Assembly (NCBI RefSeq): GCF_012489685.1
Contig: NC_080041.1
Coordinates: forward strand, 21,267,802 to 21,331,801
From: Lotus japonicus
Taxonomy: Eukaryota > Streptophyta > Magnoliopsida > Fabales > Fabaceae
Length of the DNA stretch: 64,000 bases
Direction: 5' to 3'
Shown here: piece by piece, positions 24,164 to 33,661 of the stretch
Position numbering within the stretch: position 1 is the first letter of the stretch
Layout of the letters: every line of letters begins with the position of its first letter
Notes under the pieces: model-generated
Told to the model about the DNA's origin: nothing
The model's input: only the letters and a program-made list of their open reading frames with translations
Database searches by the model: none
Translations under genes and position numbers: made by a program

Positions 24164-24220
24164 AAGCGTTGGAGAGAAAGGTAAGCTTCACACCTCGAAT
24201 AATTTTCAGAAGAAAAAAAA

Positions 24221-24613
24221 ATGGCATCATACAACGTAGCACTAGAAGAACTGAGGAAGAAGGCCTTTGAAGAGGACTTGTTCCTGAACATCAGGCATCC
24301 AGAGGGTGAAACTACCATCGCGGAGCTGACACGGACACTGCTGGAAGAGGACCTGCGTCCAGAGTTGGAGAGGGACCTGAAGGAATTTCTTGCCTTCGTG
24401 GAGGAGGTGCAAGAACTCAGCCGGCTTGAACTCAAGCTGCTGGAAGAAAAAGAAATCTTGGAAGAGAAGCTCAGGACTTCAGAAGAGATTCTGGAGAAAG
24501 AGGAGCTAGAGGTCAGACTCAACAACATCCAGCATGTACTGGAACGTCTGGAGAAAAATAGGTCAGAGCAGCGCCAGGAGTGCAGAAGAATGAGGAAGGA
24601 TCCTCCATTCTAG
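24221..24613 (+). CDS. Antisense coiled-coil protein carried by the Sirevirus
   Basis: A 130-codon ORF on the strand opposite to gag-pol, between the 3' LTR and the envelope-like ORF. The product is highly charged (mostly Glu, Leu, Arg, Lys). Residues from about 60 to 120 (LSRLELKLLEEKEILEEKLR and on) have leucine/charged heptads, predicting a long coiled coil. The N-terminal 55 residues, starting MASYNVALEELRKKAFEEDL, are also helical in character. There is no signal peptide or membrane segment. The ATG has an A-rich context (AAAAAAAATGG) with TATA upstream at 24153 and an AATAAA at about 24659, so a complete compact gene is visible. The opposite-strand reading is a Ser-rich shadow. I do not recognise the family; a structural, nuclear or RNA-binding accessory role is possible but unproven. 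Confidence 0.6.
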   Translation: MASYNVALEELRKKAFEEDLFLNIRHPEGETTIAELTRTLLEEDLRPELERDLKEFLAFVEEVQELSRLELKLLEEKEILEEKLRTSEEILEKEELEVRLNNIQHVLERLEKNRSEQRQECRRMRKDPPF

Positions 24614-24658
24614 AGTTATATGATGTAAAGAATGTGATGTAAACATAGAACAATTATG

Positions 24659-24665
24659 AATAAAA
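24659..24665 (+). terminator. Polyadenylation signal of the antisense gene
   Basis: TGAATAAAACAAG lies about 45 bases after the stop codon of the antisense ORF, followed by TTTTGC and AT-rich sequence. Confidence 0.45.
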
Positions 24666-24818
24666 CAAGTTTTGCAAACATATGTGACACAAATATATAT
24701 AGATATATGCATATAGAATCACAAACGAACAAATTAAAATAAGTAAATAAAAAAGAAACAGAGTTTAACAAAAAGGAAAACAAAGTAAACGAAAGATGAA
24801 AAAGAAGAGATCCTAAGA

Positions 24819-26381
24819 CTAAGGTTTGTCAGTGCGTCGCAGAAGTTCCATCATCATTTGCTTCATCTCAATCAGCATGGATTCATGAGTATCAAGACGT
24901 TGTTCCATGATGTCGAGTCTGGATGAGCTTGTCTGAGTAGAGCTGGAAGGAACGTTCTGAGCAGCTTGAGGTTCTGGAATGGAAGCAGAAGCAGCAGGAG
25001 TAAACATAACTGGTGCAAGTCGCTCTGCCTCAGCCTCAGCTTCAAGACGCTCTGCCTCAAGTCTGGCTTGTTCAGCCTGAGTTGCTGCTTGACGTGCAGC
25101 TTCTGCTGCTTGCTCTTTCTTTCGCTTGGCTTCTTCAATAGCTTCAAGAAGCTTATTTCTCTGTTCTAGTTCATGAAGAGCCACCCGTCTAGCAAACCTT
25201 TGCTTTGCAGCCTCAATCCCCTGACTTCCCTCTGCATGCAGGAGCTGCATCATGATTGGAAACTGAGCCACTAGCCAAGTGCTCAAATTGTTCCACTCAT
25301 CAAGGTCAATCTCGAATCCTTGAGCCCTGAGGTCTTCAACATAGCATCTGATGGCGTCAGGATGGTCTGCTTGAGTCCACAGAGGGTAGTCATTCAGAGG
25401 CATTCTTCTTCCTCTGATCTCAGAAGATGTGTCTTCATGAGCAGGAGCAATCTTCTTCTGGATTAAGCCCATTTTCTTCAGAGAGTTGGCAGTGAAGACA
25501 TCACTGACAATTGTGCTCAAGTCCTCTGTGCAACCAGCATTGATCAAATCTTGCACCAAGTTGCTTTCAATGAGAAAGTCTGAGAGCAGCCTCCCAAAAG
25601 GGATATATTTGATTGCAGACTTGATGGAGGCGGTGGTGCGAGACTTCCGGATGCATTCCTTCAAATAGGAGAACAGGAAGTAGGGAAGGCAGATCTTCTC
25701 CTTGTCTTGAATGAAAAACAGCATCGCCTTCTGGTTGAAGTTGATGTAATCTGGAGAACTGCCCTTCGGTCTCTGATTGATGCAGTTGAGCAGGATCTTA
25801 TGCCAGATTCTGAGTTTGGGGTGAAGGTCCATCACCTTGTAACTCGTCTTGCCCGGTTTGAAGGTGGTGTACAGGGCCTTGTTGACGATGTCCTTGGTGC
25901 TGGGTTTCAGCTTCGATTCCGTCAGTTGGAACCGATACCCATAAGCAGTTTCTGCTCCTAGCAGATTCACGAATGACTTCTCCGTGATGATGATCTTCCT
26001 GCCAAGAATATGAGAGACCACCTGAGTGTCATCGCAGTCTGCGTGCTTCCAGAATTCCTTGACCAATTTCTCATACACCGGTCCTCGAAGTCGATTGAAG
26101 TAGTTTCCCCAACCTTGAGCTTGGACTTCAGGACGAAGATCAAACCCATTTGCAGCCAAGTTATCGAGGTTGAATCTCCATTCTGCCAGGACTTGGAGTT
26201 CCTCAGGAGGAAATACACAGTGAACGGCACAGCCCCGTTCTGCAATAGGAACAACCTCCTCTTGAGCTTGAGCTTGTTCTTGTGCTGGGTTCTCATAGCC
26301 CCTTTGACCCGTTGCCAAACCGACTACCATGTGAGGGAACTGAGGTGCATCTGCAGTAGATCTTCTGGTTTGTCTCACCAT
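24819..26381 (-). CDS. Sirevirus envelope-like / plant transposon-protein-type ORF
   Basis: The open frame reaches 26537, but the first 52 codons (Ser/Leu/Phe-rich) look like untranslated leader. I prefer the ATG at 26381 (MVRQTRRSTADAPQFPHM), giving 520 residues. Features: a conserved central domain (about 90-330: GWGNYFNRLRGPVYEKLVKE, HILGRKIIIT, LRIWHKILLNCI, CLPYFLFSYLKECI) that resembles the plant-specific 'putative plant transposon protein' domain; a coiled coil rich in Ala/Glu/Arg (about 390-450, EAIEEAKRKKEQAAEAARQA); a Ser/Pro linker; and a C-terminal heptad segment. It sits where the envelope-like gene of SIRE1-type elements lies. I see no signal peptide or strong membrane segment, so a real envelope role is doubtful. 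It is uninterrupted and converges on the antisense gene. Confidence 0.7.
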   Translation of the reverse strand: MVRQTRRSTADAPQFPHMVVGLATGQRGYENPAQEQAQAQEEVVPIAERGCAVHCVFPPEELQVLAEWRFNLDNLAANGFDLRPEVQAQGWGNYFNRLRGPVYEKLVKEFWKHADCDDTQVVSHILGRKIIITEKSFVNLLGAETAYGYRFQLTESKLKPSTKDIVNKALYTTFKPGKTSYKVMDLHPKLRIWHKILLNCINQRPKGSSPDYINFNQKAMLFFIQDKEKICLPYFLFSYLKECIRKSRTTASIKSAIKYIPFGRLLSDFLIESNLVQDLINAGCTEDLSTIVSDVFTANSLKKMGLIQKKIAPAHEDTSSEIRGRRMPLNDYPLWTQADHPDAIRCYVEDLRAQGFEIDLDEWNNLSTWLVAQFPIMMQLLHAEGSQGIEAAKQRFARRVALHELEQRNKLLEAIEEAKRKKEQAAEAARQAATQAEQARLEAERLEAEAEAERLAPVMFTPAASASIPEPQAAQNVPSSSTQTSSSRLDIMEQRLDTHESMLIEMKQMMMELLRRTDKP

Positions 26382-26824
26382 TTTGAAGAGGTTGAAGGTT
26401 TGAGGTAGAAGATGAAGTTTGAAGGATGAAGAGAGATCGAGAGAGAAATCAAGAAAAAGGCGGTTTTGAAAAGCAGAGAGTGCGAGAGTGAAAACCGGAA
26501 GTGAACGAGAACGTGTGTGTATAGTGGGTTTTATCAAATAACCGTTGTTGATTCAAAAAGCACTTTAAGATCAACGGTTGAAAATTAAAGATAGATAGTA
26601 ACAGTAAAATACACAATCACACACAGGAGATAAGCATATCTACACGCAATCATAACAGACTGTCACACGGGCACAAGGAACTATGCATCAGAAATTCTGA
26701 CGCACGTGTTGTTGTCTCAGCTTCAGAGTCAGTGCCAGTGGGCACACACACTCTGATTGAGTTACCTTCTGGACTAGACATCTTCTGATCAAGAAGTATC
26801 ATAGTCAGAGGTTCTGATCCATCT

Positions 26825-29800
26825 TCACTCTGGACAAAAGTCCATGTTTAGATTTTTCAGAATAAAATTAAATCTATCTTCAGCTAAGGGCTTTGTAAAG
26901 ATGTCTGCCCATTGATGGTCAGTATCAACAAACTTCAGAAGAAGTACGCCCTTCTGTACATAATCTCTAATAAAATGATACTTTACCTCAATGTGCTTTG
27001 CCCTTGAATGCAAGATAGGATTCTTACTCAATGAGATTGTAGCAGTGTTATCACAATAGATTGGGATATTGCTCTCAAGGATCTGATAATCCTCCAGCTG
27101 ATGTTTCATCCAGAGCATCTGAGTGCTGCATATTGCTGCTGAGATATATTCTGCCTCTGCAGTTGATAGTGCAATGGTTGATTGCCTCTTGCTTGCCCAT
27201 GAGACTAGATTGCTTCCCAGAAATTGACAATTTCCAGAAGTACTTTTTCTCTCTGTTTTATCTCCAGCATAATCAGCATCACAATAACCTGAAAGCTTAT
27301 ACTCTGATGTTTTCTTATACATCAAGCCAAGGTTAGTGGTGCCTTTCAGATACCTTAGGATCCTCTTAACAGCAGTTAAGTGGGTTTCCCTTGGATCTGA
27401 TTGGAAACGAGCACATAAATGAACACTAAATAATATGTCTGGCCTAGATGCAGTTAAGTATAGAAGTGAACCTATCATGCCACGATAGAGCTTCTGACAT
27501 ACTTTACCACTTTTATCTTCTTTCTCCAGAATGCATGTTGGATGCATTGGAGTCTTGGCCACTGTAGATTCCAGCATATTGAACTTCTTCAGAAGTTCTT
27601 TAGTGTACTTGCTCTGATGGATATATGTTCCTTCTGGTGTTTGATCAACTTGTATTCCCAGAAAGTACTTTAATTCTCCCATCATACTCATCTCAAATTC
27701 AGCCTGCATCATCTCAGAAAATTCTTTGCATAGAGATTGATTAGCAGAACCAAATATAATATCATCAACATAAATTTGCACAATTAAGATATCATCTTTA
27801 TAAGTCTTGCAAAAGAGAGTTGTATCTACTTTACCCCTTACAAACTCATTCTCCAGAAGGAATGAGCTAAGTCTCTCATACCATGCTCTGGGAGCTTGCT
27901 TCAGACCGTAGAGTGATTTCTTCAATTTGAACACATGGTCTGGTTTCTTTTCATCTTCAAAACCTGGGGGTTGATGAACATAGACTTCCTCTGAGATATA
28001 ACCATTTAGGAAGGCACTCTTTACGTCCATCTGATGTAGAACTATGTTGTGATTTACTGAGAAAGAGATCAATAGTCTGATTGCCTCCAGTCTTGCTACC
28101 GGAGCAAATGTTTCAGTGTAGTCTATTCCTTCTTGCTGGCTGTAGCCTTGAGCAACTAGCCTTGCCTTGTTTCTGACTACATCTCCTTTCTCATTTAGCT
28201 TGTTTCTGAATACCCATTTCGTTCCAATAACATGGACATTCTCAGGCTTCTTCACTAAGCTCCAAACATCGTTCTTGGAAAATTGATTCAATTCTTCTTC
28301 CATGGCCAGAATCCAATCCTTGTCCTGAAGAGCTTCATCTATGGACTTGGGTTCAATTAAGGACATCAATCCTTTCAGACTCAGCAAGGTCTCTTCAGAG
28401 GGTCTGAAGGCAGATCTGGTTCTGACTGGTTCATCTTTGTTGCCCAGAATCAATTCCTTAGGATGAGCTGCAGTGATTCTGCTCTTCTTCAGAGTTTGTG
28501 AGTTAGAGGGACCAGCTTCTTCCTCTGGTTCATCTTCCTCTGGCTCAACTTCCTCTGGAGCTTTGCCTTTGTCAGAAACATTAATGCTTAAATCTGCAAA
28601 CTTTTCAACTAGCTTTGACTGGTCAGAGTCAAGCTTATCATCAAATCTAACATGAATAGATTCTTCAATAGTCTTAGCATCAGTATTATAAAATCTAAAA
28701 CCTTTAGATCTATCAGAATAACCAAGTAATCGACACTTAGAAGACTTAGCATCAAATTTATGCAATCTATCCTTAGTATTGAGAACATAACAAACACAGC
28801 CAAAAGGATGAAAATAAGAAATGTTGGGTTTTATGTTCTTCCACAATTCATAAGGAGTCTTATTCAGAATTGGTCTCACAGAGATTCTGTTCTGAATGTA
28901 ACATGCTATATTTACTGCCTCTGCCCAAAAGTGCTTAGCCATGCCAGTTTCTTGGAGCATGGTTCTAGCCATCTCCTGAAGAGTTCTGTTCTTCCTCTCA
29001 ACAACACCATTTTGTTGAGGAGTTCTGGGACAAGAGAAATCATGTGCAATTCCATAGGAATCAAACAGACTCTCAAACTTGTCATTCTCAAACTCTCCAC
29101 CATGGTCACTTCTGACACGCACAATCCTACAAGCCTTCTCGTTTTGCACTTGAGCAATGAAGGTAGAGAACACAGCATGAGACTCATCCTTGCGGGTTAG
29201 AAACTTTACCCATGTCCAGCGGCTATAGTCATCAACGATAACCATCCCATATCTCTTGCCACCTATAGACTCAGTTTTCACTGGTCCAAACAGGTCGATA
29301 TGCAGAAGTTCTAACGGCCTTGAGGTTGAGACAACATTCTTTGCCTTGAAAGGGACTTTTGTGAATTTGCCTTTCTGACATGCTTCACAAAGAGCGTCTG
29401 AAGCGAACTTCAGATTGGGTAAGCCCCTGACAAGGTTTAGCTTGCTCAGCTGAGAAATCTTTCTCATACTGGCATGCCCTAACCGTCTATGCCATACCCA
29501 CTGCTCTTCATTAACAGACAGAAGGCACTTCACATTCTGAGCCTCCAACTCAGATAATCTGATCTTATAAATGTTGTTCTTCCTCTTGCTGTTAAACAGA
29601 ACAGAGCCATCGATCTGACTTACAGCCCGGCAGGACTTTTGATTGAATATAACATCATAACCCTTGTCAGCTAATTGACTTATAGACAATAAGTTATGTG
29701 TTAAGCCATCTACCAATAAAACATTATCAATGCATGGACTACTATCTACACAAATAGTGCCAGTACCAATAATTTTACCCTTTTCATTTCCTCCGAAGCC

Positions 29801-29929
29801 AACTTCGCCTCCAGGCTTAAGTTTCAGCTCTCGGAACATACGCTTTTCTCCCGTCATGTGACGCGAGCATCCACTGTCCAGATACCATGATTGGTGTTTC
29901 AGTGGAGCTATCAAGGATATCTGCAACAT
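26825..29929 (-). CDS. Sirevirus pol: protease, integrase, reverse transcriptase, RNase H
   Basis: 1034 uninterrupted codons. Protease YLDSGCS (Asp18). Integrase zinc motif H147, H152, C181, C184 (WHRRLGH...CEAC), then the DD35E triad D212 (HIDLFGP), D275 (RSDHGGEF) and E311 (VERKNRT), with exactly 35 residues between the last two. An acidic linker (455-475). RT about 560-805 with the catalytic YVDDIIFGS (720-723). RNase H about 880-1010 with GYCDAD (D884), STAEAEY (E925) and YCDN (D960), ending [11 protein letters not shown]. All catalytic residues are present. It overlaps the gag ORF by 113 bases in the +1 frame. The ATG at 29929 lies just before the protease, so either ribosomal frameshifting or internal initiation is needed. 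Confidence 0.97.
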   Translation of the reverse strand: MLQISLIAPLKHQSWYLDSGCSRHMTGEKRMFRELKLKPGGEVGFGGNEKGKIIGTGTICVDSSPCIDNVLLVDGLTHNLLSISQLADKGYDVIFNQKSCRAVSQIDGSVLFNSKRKNNIYKIRLSELEAQNVKCLLSVNEEQWVWHRRLGHASMRKISQLSKLNLVRGLPNLKFASDALCEACQKGKFTKVPFKAKNVVSTSRPLELLHIDLFGPVKTESIGGKRYGMVIVDDYSRWTWVKFLTRKDESHAVFSTFIAQVQNEKACRIVRVRSDHGGEFENDKFESLFDSYGIAHDFSCPRTPQQNGVVERKNRTLQEMARTMLQETGMAKHFWAEAVNIACYIQNRISVRPILNKTPYELWKNIKPNISYFHPFGCVCYVLNTKDRLHKFDAKSSKCRLLGYSDRSKGFRFYNTDAKTIEESIHVRFDDKLDSDQSKLVEKFADLSINVSDKGKAPEEVEPEEDEPEEEAGPSNSQTLKKSRITAAHPKELILGNKDEPVRTRSAFRPSEETLLSLKGLMSLIEPKSIDEALQDKDWILAMEEELNQFSKNDVWSLVKKPENVHVIGTKWVFRNKLNEKGDVVRNKARLVAQGYSQQEGIDYTETFAPVARLEAIRLLISFSVNHNIVLHQMDVKSAFLNGYISEEVYVHQPPGFEDEKKPDHVFKLKKSLYGLKQAPRAWYERLSSFLLENEFVRGKVDTTLFCKTYKDDILIVQIYVDDIIFGSANQSLCKEFSEMMQAEFEMSMMGELKYFLGIQVDQTPEGTYIHQSKYTKELLKKFNMLESTVAKTPMHPTCILEKEDKSGKVCQKLYRGMIGSLLYLTASRPDILFSVHLCARFQSDPRETHLTAVKRILRYLKGTTNLGLMYKKTSEYKLSGYCDADYAGDKTERKSTSGNCQFLGSNLVSWASKRQSTIALSTAEAEYISAAICSTQMLWMKHQLEDYQILESNIPIYCDNTATISLSKNPILHSRAKHIEVKYHFIRDYVQKGVLLLKFVDTDHQWADIFTKPLAEDRFNFILKNLNMDFCPE

Positions 29930-31727
29930 AGATAATCTTGTCCTTAGGTACCCACTTTCTGGGTCCTCTTTTGTTAGTTACCCCAGAGGTTCTGATCACC
30001 TTGGGTGTCTCAACATAATATTTTAAAGGAATATTTGCATGATATTTAGTCATAGAGAAAGATCCCTTTTTAAGAGGGTTTTTAGCAACTTTAGCAGGTA
30101 CAGGATCAGGCAATATGGTACCAGAGGGAACAAAGCATTCATACAAGGATTTAGCTTTAGACACAGAAGGCTCATTTCTAATTGGTTTAGAATAGCCAAT
30201 GCCATGCATTCCATTTCTGCTTACGCCATAGATCATTGAAGCCATTAAGCTTCTATCCACGCTTTTAGCTAGGAATCTTTGAAAAGACTTTTCATACTTA
30301 GATTCATTTCTACAATCAGAGGCATCACAGGCAACAATTTCTTCTAACTTAGCAATCTGGTTCTTAAGCACAGAGTTAGAATTTACCAAAGCATGATTTT
30401 CATTTTTCAAATCGGAAATAATTTTCTCATGTTCAGAAGGAGTCTTGGAGACAGCAGATAAGTTCTTTTTCAACTTTTTATGCTTAGACAATAAGGAGTT
30501 ATACTTATCCATGATATCAGACAAAGCATGTTTCAGTTCAGAGGTAGAGAAAGAAGCAAATACCTCATTTTCATCGTCTGAGTTAGGATCTCCTTCTGAT
30601 TCTGAGTCAGAGTCAACAACTTCCTTTGACTCTGCTCCTTTGTCTTTGATAATGGCCATGAGTCCTTGGACTTCACCATCAGAGTCAACATCCTCTGACT
30701 CTGATTCATCAAATGTCACCATCAGACTCTTCTTGGTCTTGAAGTGCTTCTTTGGCTTCTTGTCCTTCTTCAATTTTGGACAGTCACTTTTGTAGTGCCC
30801 TGATTCTTTGCACTCAAAGCAAGTGACTTCCTTGATTGATGACTTCTTCTGACCTGAGGATTCAGACTTTCCTCTTGCCTTTCCAGAGCCTTTGAACTTG
30901 CTCTGCCTGTGCTTCCAGATGCGGTTGAGTCTCTTGGAGATCAGAGTCAGCTCATCTTCATCAGAGTCTTCTGATGCTTCTTCAGATTCTTCTTCTTCAG
31001 CTTGGAGAGCCTTTGACTTCTCAACTTTAGCCTTTTCAGATTTGGATTTCAAGGCTATGGACTTTTTCCTTAGATCTTGCATCTCTGAGCGCTTCAGCTC
31101 ATGGCATTTCAAAATGCTGATGAGTTCTTCTAAACTCATATTCTCAACATCTCTCGTGAGCTCTATTGAAGTCACCAAAGGCATCCAACTTTCAGGAAGA
31201 CACCTGATGACCCTTATGACATGATCTTTTGTTGTGTAGCTCTTGTTGAGAGGTCGTATGCCAGCTACAAGCAATTGAAATCTGGAGAACATTTCTTCAA
31301 TGGACTCATTTGGCTCCATGATGAAGGATTCATACTTTTGGATCAAAGACAATGCCTTTGATTCTTTGACTTTCTTGTTTCCTTCATGAGACATCTTCAG
31401 AGAATCAAAAATGCCTTTAGCAAACTCACGATCTGTAATCTTCTGGTACTCCTCATAGGAAATAGCACTTAGAAGAATTGCTCTTGCTTTGTGATGTTGT
31501 GAGTACAGCTTCTTTTGATCTGCAGTCATCTCTGACCTTGGGATCTTCTTGCCATCTGCATCAACTGGACGCTCGTAGCCATCCACAATAATATCCCAGA
31601 GATCTGCATCGAAACCCAGAAAGAAACTTTCCAGTCTATCTTTCCAATATTCGAACCTTTGACCGTCGAACATAGGAGGCTTTGCATTGTAACCATCTCT
31701 TTGAGTTTCACTGGTGGTGGCAGCCAT
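29817..31727 (-). CDS. Sirevirus gag
   Basis: 636 codons. The N-terminal DUF4219/UBN2-type capsid domain (about 15-215: [54 protein letters not shown]) is followed by an acidic stretch (240-262), a basic region, one CCHC zinc knuckle [14 protein letters not shown] (303-316), and then a long C-terminal extension with acidic [14 protein letters not shown] segments and a coiled coil (about 395-470). A long gag extension past the zinc knuckle is normal for Sireviruses. The last 38 codons overlap pol. The start is 73 bases inside the 5' LTR, and no upstream ATG in this frame follows the primer site. Confidence 0.95.
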   Translation of the reverse strand: MAATTSETQRDGYNAKPPMFDGQRFEYWKDRLESFFLGFDADLWDIIVDGYERPVDADGKKIPRSEMTADQKKLYSQHHKARAILLSAISYEEYQKITDREFAKGIFDSLKMSHEGNKKVKESKALSLIQKYESFIMEPNESIEEMFSRFQLLVAGIRPLNKSYTTKDHVIRVIRCLPESWMPLVTSIELTRDVENMSLEELISILKCHELKRSEMQDLRKKSIALKSKSEKAKVEKSKALQAEEEESEEASEDSDEDELTLISKRLNRIWKHRQSKFKGSGKARGKSESSGQKKSSIKEVTCFECKESGHYKSDCPKLKKDKKPKKHFKTKKSLMVTFDESESEDVDSDGEVQGLMAIIKDKGAESKEVVDSDSESEGDPNSDDENEVFASFSTSELKHALSDIMDKYNSLLSKHKKLKKNLSAVSKTPSEHEKIISDLKNENHALVNSNSVLKNQIAKLEEIVACDASDCRNESKYEKSFQRFLAKSVDRSLMASMIYGVSRNGMHGIGYSKPIRNEPSVSKAKSLYECFVPSGTILPDPVPAKVAKNPLKKGSFSMTKYHANIPLKYYVETPKVIRTSGVTNKRGPRKWVPKDKIIYVADILDSSTETPIMVSGQWMLASHDGRKAYVPRAET

Positions 31728-31781
31728 TGTTTTTCACACCGGCCCGGATCACTGAACACTGTTAGGTGTGGTAATCAGAAC

Positions 31782-31797
31782 TTGCGCTCTGATACCA
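31782..31797 (-). promoter_or_regulatory. Primer-binding site, initiator tRNA-Met
   Basis: The minus strand reads TGGTATCAGAGCGCAA two bases inside the 5' LTR, complementary to the initiator tRNA-Met 3' end. Confidence 0.95.
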
Positions 31798-31799
31798 AT

Positions 31800-33003
31800 T
31801 GAAGGTATGAAAAACGGTAGAAAGGGGGGTTTGAATAACGTTTTCAGTACAAAACTACCACCTTAAAGATTTTGACAAATCTTTCGAGAACTTAAGTGCT
31901 AAAGATAAGAGATAGAAAAGCACACAAGGATTTTATCCTGGTTCACTTGATAAATCACTCAAGCTACTCTAGTCCACCCGTTAAGGTGATTTCTTCCTTC
32001 TTAGAATGAAGGCAATCCACTAATCAGGTAAGAGTTACAACTGCACTTGAAACCTACAAGTGACTAACAATTACACTGACTTAGCTCACACTAAGATTCA
32101 CTCTCTTAGTCTTCTCTAGGATCCGATCAACCTTGATCTCCTAAAGGAACTAAACAAACTGTTTATCAAAGAAATGTTTACAAGAGATTTGCTTCTAAAA
32201 AGCTAATAGTAAACACAATGAATTTCAGATGAAAGAAAGCTTAGAATATTTTTAATATCTTGCGCGTGTGTGTTGCTTCTAGCCGCTTCTTTCAATCTTC
32301 AGCCTCTATATATACTCCAAGGATTAGGGTTGAGCGTTGCATGGGAAATGCTACCGTTGGAGGGCAGTTCTGGAAAATCCAGCTTCTGCTGTGGCTGAGA
32401 ACGTTAGGTAGGTCGTCAGGAAGGTACACTTGCTTTTGTACTTGGATAGCGACTTGACCTTTTAACCTAGGAGACTTCTGATCAGGGGAATACTTCATAT
32501 TGGAACTTGTGAAGCCGGTTGATCAGAGTCAGAGGGAAAGCACAGATCCTCTGACCATTGTATCTTCTGATTCTGAACTCAGAGGGAAGAACATGGCCTT
32601 CAGAGTTTCTTGCTTCTGGACTTCAGAGTTTCCACTATTCAGCTTCTGGATCTTCAGAGTCTTCTGCACCATCAGAACATCTGAACCTTCAGTGTTTCTT
32701 GGTTATCAGAACTTCTGGATCTTCAGAGCTTCTAGCGACTGAGTCCACATCAGAGTTTGTATAGCTTCAGAACTTCTGAAGCTTTTCCACTGTTCATACT
32801 GAACATGGTGAATGCGAAAGCGTTGCTTGGGTTACCCTTTATACACAGTGCTTCTGATTTGTGTGAGATTGAGTTGAGGTCAGAGCCTGTAAATAGCACA
32901 CTCAGAAAAACACGTTAGAGTACCACAATTGTTCATATCAAAAGGTTAACTTGTAATCATCAAAACATAGAGTTGTACTACTAGATCAAAACTTGATCTT
33001 ACA
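31800..33003 (-). repeat. 5' LTR of the Sirevirus (contains the promoter)
   Basis: 1204 bp, differing from the 3' LTR at about two sites. The TATA box TATATATAG (minus strand) is at about 32305-32315, so U3 is about 690 bp and R-U5 about 500 bp. U3 contains the TCAGAG/CTTCTG word array (32520-32785). Confidence 0.97.
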
Positions 33004-33008
33004 TTATT

Positions 33009-33170
33009 GCTTTCCTTATTTAAAAATCACAAAAACAAGCTTTCTTCAATTATCTATCCGCTTGAGTCGATATTTAACTAGTGGAACTAATGTTCACACA
33101 ATCCCTGAGGACGATAAACCCGTATCTACTTTACTACGATTGAATCATAAGGGTTTGGTTCCAAAGCAGT
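33009..33170 (+). repeat. Athila/Tat-like gypsy LTR, right part
   Basis: Continues the LTR begun at 20798 after the Sirevirus and its duplication. It contains CAATCCCTGAGGACGATAAA and TACTTTACTACGATTG, text typical of the 3' ends of Athila-type LTRs. The exact end (about 33150-33175) is not fixed, because no duplication matching GCAAG (20793-20797) was found. Confidence 0.5.
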
Positions 33171-33454
33171 ACAAACAATTAGGAAAAAACATTTATCAGC
33201 CAGCGTTCCCTAATCCACATAAATGTGGGTTGATGCTAAACGAGTTGGCCCGTCATTTTTTTTATGTTTGAGTTTACTACTTTTTACATTATAATAGTTA
33301 ATTTATTTTATTTTTTATTTTAAACTATTTAAATGGGTCAACTCGCTCTTTCACCTATCATTCGTTTTCTTGAGAATAATTATTCATAATTCGTATTTTT
33401 TATATTCTTTTTTAGCAGGTTACCTATCAGGTCACTTAAATACATTATCCAACT

Positions 33455-33647
33455 AAGGGATGACATTAGTGGTGAATGTGTATTTTCTTAAGGGATTTTG
33501 CCTAGGCTTCTGGGCTGGGTTCGATCCCCACTGAGGTAAAAAATAATACCTATGTGCGCAGGGACATCACTACCGTATCTCGAGCCAGATTAATCACGTG
33601 AGACACTTTTCCCATGGAGACTGATGGTCAAAGAAACAAAAAAAAAA
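33455..33647 (+). mobile_element. tRNA-derived SINE
   Basis: A 193-bp element with a 14-bp target duplication TACATTATCCAACT (33441-33454 and 33648-33661) and a terminal A run. The 5' part carries a tRNA-like B box, GGTTCGATCCCC (near 33508-33520), an internal RNA polymerase III promoter element. An A box is less clear (around GTGGTGAATGTG). There is no coding. It depends on LINE enzymes for movement. Confidence 0.85.
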
Positions 33648-33661
33648 TACATTATCCAACT

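Larger units (their letters stand above)
22211..33003 (-). mobile_element. Sirevirus (Ty1/copia), complete, young, apparently intact
   Basis: A 10793-bp element with 1204-bp LTRs and the 5-bp target duplication TTATT (22206-22210 and 33004-33008). Minus-strand order: 5' LTR, tRNA-Met primer site, gag, pol (protease, integrase, RT, RNase H), envelope-like ORF, repeated polypurine tracts, 3' LTR. An extra gene lies on the opposite strand between the envelope-like ORF and the 3' LTR. By eye the LTRs differ at only two positions (near 22378/31967 and 22925/32514), about 0.17%. At 1.3e-8 substitutions per site per year that is of the order of 0.06 million years. All main ORFs are uninterrupted, so the element may be autonomous. 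Confidence 0.97.

Noticed and set aside
24157..24528. The 123-codon Ser-rich minus ORF over the antisense gene
   Set aside because: Serine homopolymers are the shadow of Glu/Leu-rich coding on the plus strand.
26382..26537. First 52 codons of the envelope-like ORF as a signal peptide
   Set aside because: They are hydrophobic in patches but precede a better-placed ATG (CTTCAAAATGG), and the segment has no clear cleavage pattern. More likely leader.
20793..33175. A 5-bp target duplication for the Athila/Tat-like LTR
   Set aside because: GCAAG on the left has no match at the plausible right end, so I do not claim an intact solo LTR.
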